Source of the DNA: PBB1 sp043749095
Lineage (GTDB): Bacteria; Pseudomonadota; Gammaproteobacteria; Burkholderiales; Burkholderiaceae_C
DNA: 9,403 bases
Direction of reading: 5' to 3'
Assembly (NCBI GenBank): GCA_043749095.1
Contig: JAYVEB010000302.1
Location: 1 to 9,403, forward strand
Part shown: positions 6,395-9,403 of the stretch, piece by piece
Numbering within the stretch: position 1 is the first letter of the stretch
How the letters are laid out: every line of letters starts with the position of its first letter
The notes under the pieces: generated by a model
What the model was told of the DNA's origin: nothing
The model's input: the letters and a program-made list of their open reading frames with translations, nothing else
Databases searched by the model: none
Position numbers and translations under genes: made by a program

Positions 6395-6727
6395 ATGATC
6401 CGTACCCTGATTGCCCTGCTGATGGCCACCGTCGCCTTCGCCTCCCAAGCTGCCGTCGAACTCAACAAGGCCTCGCAAGCCGAACTCGAAACCGTCAAGG
6501 GCATCGGCCCGAGCATGTCCACCAAGATCGTTGACGAGCGCAAGAACGGCGCATTCAAGGATTGGTCCGACGTGGTGACCCGCGTCAAGGGCGTCGGCCC
6601 CGGCAACGCGTCCAAGTTCTCGGCCGACGGCCTGACGGTCAACGGCAGCGAGTTCAAGCCCGAACTGGTCGCATCGAACAAGCTGGCTGCACAGCCCGGC
6701 AAGAAAGAGGCTGCACCCAAGAAGTAA
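6395..6727 (+). CDS. ComEA-like secreted helix-hairpin-helix DNA-binding protein
   Basis: This 110-residue protein begins with a signal peptide, MIRTLIALLMATVAFASQAA, cleaved near residue 19 or 20. A tandem helix-hairpin-helix module follows: VELNKASQAELETVKGIGPS with the hairpin KGIGPSMSTKI, then a second hairpin KGVGPGNASKF. This is the ComEA fold, which binds double-stranded DNA without sequence preference. ComEA proteins pull incoming DNA into the periplasm during natural transformation, though many small Gram-negative homologues are uncharacterised. The C-terminal 30 residues are Lys/Ala/Pro rich and end in KKEAAPKK. The start is ATG 6395: GGAG (6385-6388) lies 6 nt upstream. An ATG at 6383 overlaps that site and would spoil the signal peptide N-terminus. 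The gene stands alone and ends in a strong terminator. Confidence 0.88.
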   Translation: MIRTLIALLMATVAFASQAAVELNKASQAELETVKGIGPSMSTKIVDERKNGAFKDWSDVVTRVKGVGPGNASKFSADGLTVNGSEFKPELVASNKLAAQPGKKEAAPKK

Positions 6728-6746
6728 CTTCGATGCATTGAGACCG

Positions 6747-6770
6747 AGCCCCGCCACGGCGGGGCTTTTT
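6747..6770 (+). terminator. Rho-independent terminator of the comEA-like gene
   Basis: GCCCCGC (6748-6754) pairs with GCGGGGC (6759-6765) over a four-base loop, followed directly by TTTTT (6766-6770). It starts 20 bp after the comEA-like stop codon. The T-tract shows it acts on the plus strand. Confidence 0.9.
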
Positions 6771-6813
6771 CATGGTCGCTGACAATCGTGTGGCATTGCT
6801 ACCCAGACCGCCG

Positions 6814-7206
6814 ATGGCCAAGCCCGACGCCGCATGTCCCTGTGGCACCACCCTGCCCTATGCCGACTGCTGCGGCCGCTTTCATGGTGGCGCGCAGCAC
6901 CTGATGGCGCCGACAGCCGAGGCGCTCATGCGATCGCGCTACAGCGCCTACACCTTGCAGCTCGACGACTACCTGCTCGCAACCTGGCACCCGAGCACTC
7001 GGCCGGCCACGCCTTTTCACCACGAACCCGGGTTGCGCTGGCTGGGCTTGCAAGTGCTGAGCCATGAACAGACAGGCGCCGACCATGCCCAAGTCGAGTT
7101 CGTCGCCCGCAGCAAACTGGGAGGCCGCGCGCACCGCCTGTGCGAGCGCAGCCGCTTCGTGCGCGAAGGCGACCACTGGCTGTACCTCGACGCCGTCGCC
7201 GAGTGA
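6814..7206 (+). CDS. YchJ/UPF0225 family SEC-C motif protein
   Basis: This 130-residue protein opens with a SEC-C-like zinc motif, CPCGTTLPYADCC (C8, C10, C19, C20). The UPF0225/YchJ core with an NTF2-like fold follows: ALMRSRYSAYTLQLDDYLL (38-56), ATWHPSTRP, LRWLGLQVL, VEFVARSKLGG, ERSRFVREGDHWLYLDA. E. coli YchJ carries a second cysteine-rich motif at the C-terminus; this protein ends at DAVAE without it. No reaction is established for the family, so only a metal-binding role is suggested. ATG 6814 places the cysteine motif at the N-terminus, as in the family. A more upstream ATG at 6772 lies just after the terminator T-tract and is rejected. No strong Shine-Dalgarno is visible. The tRNA-Ala gene follows after 42 bp on the same strand. 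Confidence 0.87.
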   Translation: MAKPDAACPCGTTLPYADCCGRFHGGAQHLMAPTAEALMRSRYSAYTLQLDDYLLATWHPSTRPATPFHHEPGLRWLGLQVLSHEQTGADHAQVEFVARSKLGGRAHRLCERSRFVREGDHWLYLDAVAE

Positions 7207-7230
7207 CGTAGTCACCCTGCCAGCTTGCGC

Positions 7231-7236
7231 TAGACT
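7231..7236 (+). promoter_or_regulatory. Candidate -10 box of the tRNA-Ala gene
   Basis: TAGACT lies 13-18 bp upstream of the tRNA 5' end, giving a start near 7243. The -35 region (TAGTCA, 7209-7214, 16 bp away) is poor. A small inverted repeat GTGAC-GTA-GTCAC (7203-7215) overlaps it. Confidence 0.3.
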
Positions 7237-7248
7237 GCCTACGCGTAT

Positions 7249-7324
<76 letters not shown>

Positions 7325-7366
7325 TCCACACATTCCAAGAGGTCCCGCAAAGACCTCGTAAGTCTT

Positions 7367-7403
7367 AAAAGCCCTTGAGAATCAACACTCTAGGGCTTTT
7401 TTC
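7367..7403 (+). terminator. Rho-independent terminator downstream of tRNA-Ala
   Basis: AAAAGCCCT (7367-7375) pairs with AGGGCTTTT (7392-7400), and GAG/CTC extends the stem after a T-T mismatch. A T-rich run ending TTTTTTC follows. It lies 43 bp after the tRNA and could serve it. The A-run on the left arm gives some activity on the other strand too. Confidence 0.8.
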
Positions 7404-7449
7404 TTTTCCTTACGGTCCCACGCAGTCCCAGGAAATCCGAGATCACATT

Positions 7450-7469
7450 GCAGTAACTTGCGCAGTAAC
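7450..7469 (+). repeat. Two direct copies of GCAGTAAC
   Basis: GCAGTAAC occurs at 7450-7457 and 7462-7469, 12 bp apart. A second pair, GTCCCA at 7415-7420 and 7425-7430, lies just upstream. Short direct repeats between a tRNA and an integrase gene are where arm-type integrase sites sit, so these may be old attachment-site elements. The role is inferred from position only. Confidence 0.35.
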
Positions 7470-7506
7470 CGCAGAATTTCGTCGACTCACGCGGCGGAGT
7501 TGCTGC

Positions 7507-7735
7507 ATGGCACTGCACCTGATCCCCTGACACGCGACCATCCAGAGCATCAAGCCCGGCGACGAGCGCAAGCGACTGACCGACGTGTGCGGCAGCGCTC
7601 CGTTGAACCATTGGCCGCTGCTGGGCTTCCGCAGATCGACCATTCGAAGCGATCGCTCGCGAGTGGTACGGCAAGCATTCCCCTCAATCGGCTCCGAGCC
7701 ACGCCGAGAAAATCATTCACCGCCTCGAAAGAGAC
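7507..7735 (+). pseudogene. Decayed tyrosine integrase (phage/island type), N-terminal remnants
   Basis: Two pieces of a tRNA-associated integrase can be read in different frames. ATG 7507 gives MALHLIP then a stop; the same frame resumes with ATIQSIKPGDERKRLTD (7534-7584), matching the arm-binding N-terminus of such integrases, which usually continues with a glycine-rich DGGGLYL lost here. One frame over, PFEAIAREWYGKHSP (from 7640), then APSHAEKIIHRLERD ending at 7735, matches the start of the core-binding domain. Only about 55 bp separate the pieces where intact proteins have around 60-80 residues, so there is an internal deletion as well as a frameshift. The catalytic domain with its R-H-R-Y residues was not found downstream, where abiE begins. 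The gene cannot be functional. Its position about 180 bp after a tRNA fits an integrated element that has decayed. Confidence 0.72.
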
Positions 7736-7878
7736 CCAGGCCCGACGGTCTGGGTGTGGCGTCGATCCGGCGAGCCGATGCCTCCCTTCCCGCTGGCGCG
7801 CGATCGATCGCCCAGGTCGACGGTGCGCACGCATGCACAGCGCACGCGCCAGTCGGTTAATGCTGACCGTCCATAGAA

Positions 7879-7904
7879 TGCATTACTTGAAAATAAGTAA
7901 TGCA
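7879..7904. promoter_or_regulatory. abiE: Inverted-repeat operator within the abiE promoter
   Basis: TGCATTACTT and AAGTAATGCA are perfect 10-bp arms around GAAAAT. A candidate promoter overlaps it: -35 TTGAAA (7887-7892), 18-bp spacer, -10 TACCAT (7911-7916). AbiEi proteins are known to repress their own operon by binding inverted repeats in the promoter, so this is the likely AbiEi operator. It lies 19 bp before the abiEi start. Confidence 0.7.
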
Positions 7905-7922
7905 CTTTGCTACCATTCCAGC

Positions 7923-8531
7923 ATGCCTGCCCGAAGCCATGCCGACAAGCTGCTGCGCCTTGCCGCGAAGCAGCCCGCGGTGTCCGCGCGCGAGCTGTCG
8001 GCGCAGGGTATTCCTGCGCGCACCGTATCGCGCATGGCGGCACGTGGCCAGGTCCGCCGCGTCGGCCGCGGGCTCTACACCGGCGTGGAGGGGTCCCCGA
8101 GCGCACACCAGTCGGTGATCGAGGTGACCAGGCTGGCGCCGAAGGCCGTGGTGTGCCTGCTCTCTGCCCTGGAGATCCACGGCATCGGTGTACAGGCAAC
8201 CTTCGAGGTCTGGATCGCGCTGCCGGCCCGCACGCACGCGCCGAAAGGCGCCCAGGTTGCCCTGCGCGTCACTCGCCTGTCGGGCGCAGCTTTCAGCGAG
8301 GGCATCGAAACCGTCGTGCTCGACGGCGCACCGGTCCGCGTCTACAGCCTGGCCAAGACCATCACAGACTGCTTCAAGCTGCGCAGCAAGGTGGGCCTCG
8401 ACGTGGCGCTCGAAGCCCTGCGCGAGACTTGGCAGCAGCGCAAGGTGACGATGGACGACCTGTGGCGTTACGCCAAGGTCAACCGGATGACCAATGTGAT
8501 GCGTCCGTACCTCGAGGCCATGACGGGATGA
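7923..8531 (+). CDS. abiEi: AbiEi antitoxin / autorepressor of a type IV AbiE system
   Basis: This 202-residue protein has an N-terminal winged-helix domain (about 5-55: ADKLLRLAAKQPAVSARELS, GIPARTVSRMAARGQVRRVG, RGLYTG). The C-terminal AbiEi domain carries family blocks VVCLLSALEIHGIG (76-89), EVWIALP, YSLAKTITDCFKLRSKVGLD (141-160), VALEALRETW and VNRMTNVMRPYLE. AbiEi represses the operon and neutralises the nucleotidyltransferase AbiEii without binding it directly. ATG 7923 gives the family N-terminus. No Shine-Dalgarno is present, and the -10 box ends 6 bp before the start codon, so the mRNA may be leaderless. The frame is open back to 7458, but that extension runs through the integrase wreck and operator and is not part of the gene. 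The toxin gene follows after 7 bp. The antitoxin looks intact although its partner is broken. Confidence 0.93.
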   Translation: MPARSHADKLLRLAAKQPAVSARELSAQGIPARTVSRMAARGQVRRVGRGLYTGVEGSPSAHQSVIEVTRLAPKAVVCLLSALEIHGIGVQATFEVWIALPARTHAPKGAQVALRVTRLSGAAFSEGIETVVLDGAPVRVYSLAKTITDCFKLRSKVGLDVALEALRETWQQRKVTMDDLWRYAKVNRMTNVMRPYLEAMTG

Positions 8532-8546
8532 GCGCGGGATGAGCGC
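8525..8546 (+). repeat. Perfect 11-bp tandem duplication at the abiEi/abiEii boundary
   Basis: GGGATGAGCGC occurs twice in a row (8525-8535 and 8536-8546). The first copy holds the abiEi stop and an ATG that yields only four codons (MSAG); the second holds the abiEii start. Removing one copy gives a four-base ATGA overlap of the two genes. Confidence 0.9.
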
Positions 8547-8658
8547 GGACCGGTCGGCCTCGGTACTCGCCCGGTTGCTGAATCGGTCTCGCAGCACGGG
8601 CGAGAACTACAACCTCATGCTCTCGCGCTTTGCGATCGAGCGGCTGCTGTACCGGCGC

Positions 8659-9228
8659 TCAGTGTCGCCACATGCAGGTAACTTCGTGCTGAAGGGCGCG
8701 CTGCTGTTTGCACTTTGGTTCGACACGCCACACCGGCCGACAAAGGACGCCGACCTGCTGGGCTTCGGCGCGGACAACGCGGACACGCTGCGAAGCACGT
8801 TCACCGCGATCTGCGAGATCGACGCGGACGACGGCGTCCGCTACGAGACGGCGGGCATGCGTGTCGCGCCGATCCGCGAAGACAACGTCTACGGCGGACT
8901 GCGCCTGACCATTCCCGCGTTCGTTGGCAGTGCACGCCTGCCGGTACAGGTGGACATTGCATTCGGCGACGCGATCAATCTCGCTGCGGTCGGCCAGCTG
9001 CAGCAGGTAGTGCAACACGTCAGCGACTTCCTCCCCTATGCGCTGCTTCGCCGCCGGGTCGGCATGGGCAACCAGCGACTCCTCGGGCGTCATCCACTGG
9101 AAGATCTCGGCCAGCTCGGCCGCCTCGACCTTCAGGGCCGTCGACAGGTTCTTCGGAGTGTGAAACGGCTGCCAGTCGCGCTCCGCAGCAAAGTGGCGCA
9201 GGTCGGCCTGCAACTCGGAGAGGTTCAT
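8659..9228 (-). pseudogene. MazG-like nucleotide pyrophosphohydrolase, 3'-truncated with antisense abiEii tail
   Basis: From ATG 9228 the first 80-85 codons match the small MazG-like (RS21-C6/dCTPase type) hydrolases that split non-canonical NTPs to NMP and pyrophosphate: NLSELQADLRHFAAERDW, FHTPKNLSTALKVEAAELAE, IFQWMTPEES, and IGEEVADVLHYLLQLAD. The magnesium-binding ExxE and ExxD motifs are present (E35, E38; E67, D70). Family members have about 105-120 residues. Here similarity ends near ADRSEID (about 8980), and the frame continues for 100 residues as antisense abiEii to TGA 8659-8661. The lost C-terminal helix normally aids dimer packing, so activity is doubtful though metal ligands remain. 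GGAG lies 8 nt before ATG 9228; an in-frame ATG at 9243 and a further start at 9273 add residues unlike the family. Confidence 0.8.
8971..8990. other. Recombination or assembly junction joining abiEii to inverted mazG-like gene
   Basis: Plus-strand AbiEii similarity ends near GDAI (codons to about 8976). Minus-strand MazG similarity begins near ADRSEID (about 8974-8996). The sequence between is short and shared by both readings, so the breakpoint lies in or next to 8971-8990. No insertion sequence or target duplication is visible at the joint. Confidence 0.7.
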
Positions 9229-9376
9229 CCCGGCGTCTCCCATGACCTTGCTTTGCGCCGATCTTGCCAGCACCGATCAACGGCGCGAACAACCACCGCC
9301 GGACAATCGCTAGGGGTCTGGGCGGCAGAAGGGAAGTCCCTGACTGCAGATGGCACGGGAGGTGCGTTGATGCGGC

Positions 9377-9403
9377 ATGGCCGCGAACTACCTTCCCTAC
9401 GAA
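9377..9403 (+). CDS. Possible 5' end of an IS1182-type transposase (continues outside window)
   Basis: The last 27 bases read MAANYLPYE, which resembles the N-terminus of IS1182-family transposases (commonly a NYLPYEP-like start followed by LLPP). GGGAGG at 9357-9362 lies 14 nt upstream, rather far for a ribosome binding site, and a stop codon in frame at 9368 rules out an earlier start. Nine codons are too few for certainty. If right, the element's left end falls between the mazG-like start (9228) and here, but no terminal repeat could be fixed. Confidence 0.35.

Larger units (their letters stand above)
8539..9403 (+). pseudogene. abiEii: AbiEii nucleotidyltransferase toxin, 3' half replaced by antisense mazG sequence
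   Basis: ATG 8539 opens a frame that stays open to the window edge, but only about the first 146 codons (to about 8976) resemble AbiEii. These include NFVLKGALLFALWFD (48-62), the nucleotidyltransferase motif RPTKDADLLGFG with D70 and D72, and PVQVDIAFGD with D139 and D144. Intact members have roughly 280-310 residues; the later part with the remaining catalytic motif (a K-D-aromatic-D type block) is missing. From about 8980 the translation (LAAVGQLQQVVQHVSDFLPY and on) is the complement of a MazG-like gene and has no family meaning. AbiEii toxins transfer nucleotides, probably to tRNA, causing reversible growth arrest after phage infection. This copy should be inactive. It follows abiEi after 7 bp with no clear Shine-Dalgarno, so translation probably depends on coupling. 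Confidence 0.85.

Noticed and set aside
5208..6398. 396-codon plus-strand frame opposite the heptose kinase gene
   Set aside because: Antisense shadow; composition biased and no motif, and it overlaps a well-conserved kinase over its whole length.
7458..7922. N-terminal extension of the abiEi frame
   Set aside because: Open by chance; it passes through integrase remnants, the operator and the promoter, and AbiEi proteins start at the position of ATG 7923.

Overview
The window is GC-rich chromosomal DNA, probably from a betaproteobacterium of the order Burkholderiales. This rests on the family content (a DUF3717-DUF1289 protein, a tandem-type Hsp20, an AraC-MGMT protein coupled to AlkB, a monofunctional heptose kinase implying lipopolysaccharide) and on gene style. 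The genus cannot be fixed from the sequence alone.

Positions 1-7324 look like ordinary chromosome. In order: the 3' end of a transglutaminase-like protease gene (+); a convergent DEAD-box RNA helicase gene (-); about 475 bp without a recognisable gene but with a perfect 19-bp palindrome; a DUF3717-DUF1289 gene (+); an unusual Hsp20 gene (+) with two fused alpha-crystallin domains and no ATG at the expected start; an overlapping AraC-MGMT (Ada-like) and alkB pair (+) for repair of DNA alkylation damage; a convergent heptose-7-phosphate kinase gene (-); a ComEA-like secreted helix-hairpin-helix gene (+) with a strong terminator; a YchJ/UPF0225-type SEC-C gene (+); and tRNA-Ala(CGC) with encoded CCA.

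Positions 7325 to the end look like a decayed island at the 3' side of the tRNA. It holds a terminator, short direct repeats, and remnants of a tyrosine integrase in two reading frames. Next comes an abiE type IV toxin-antitoxin/abortive-infection locus with a perfect operator-like palindrome and an intact abiEi. The toxin gene abiEii stops matching its family after about 146 codons. From there the DNA is the opposite strand of a MazG-like nucleotide pyrophosphohydrolase gene that has lost its 3' end. The window ends with what may be the first codons of an IS1182-type transposase.

No clearly new system is visible. The most notable points are the chimeric abiEii/mazG junction (real rearrangement or assembly chimera), the 11-bp tandem duplication that separates an apparently ancestral ATGA overlap of abiEi and abiEii, the in-frame fusion of two Hsp20 domains behind a possible AUA start and sigma-32 promoter, and the integrase wreckage next to the tRNA.
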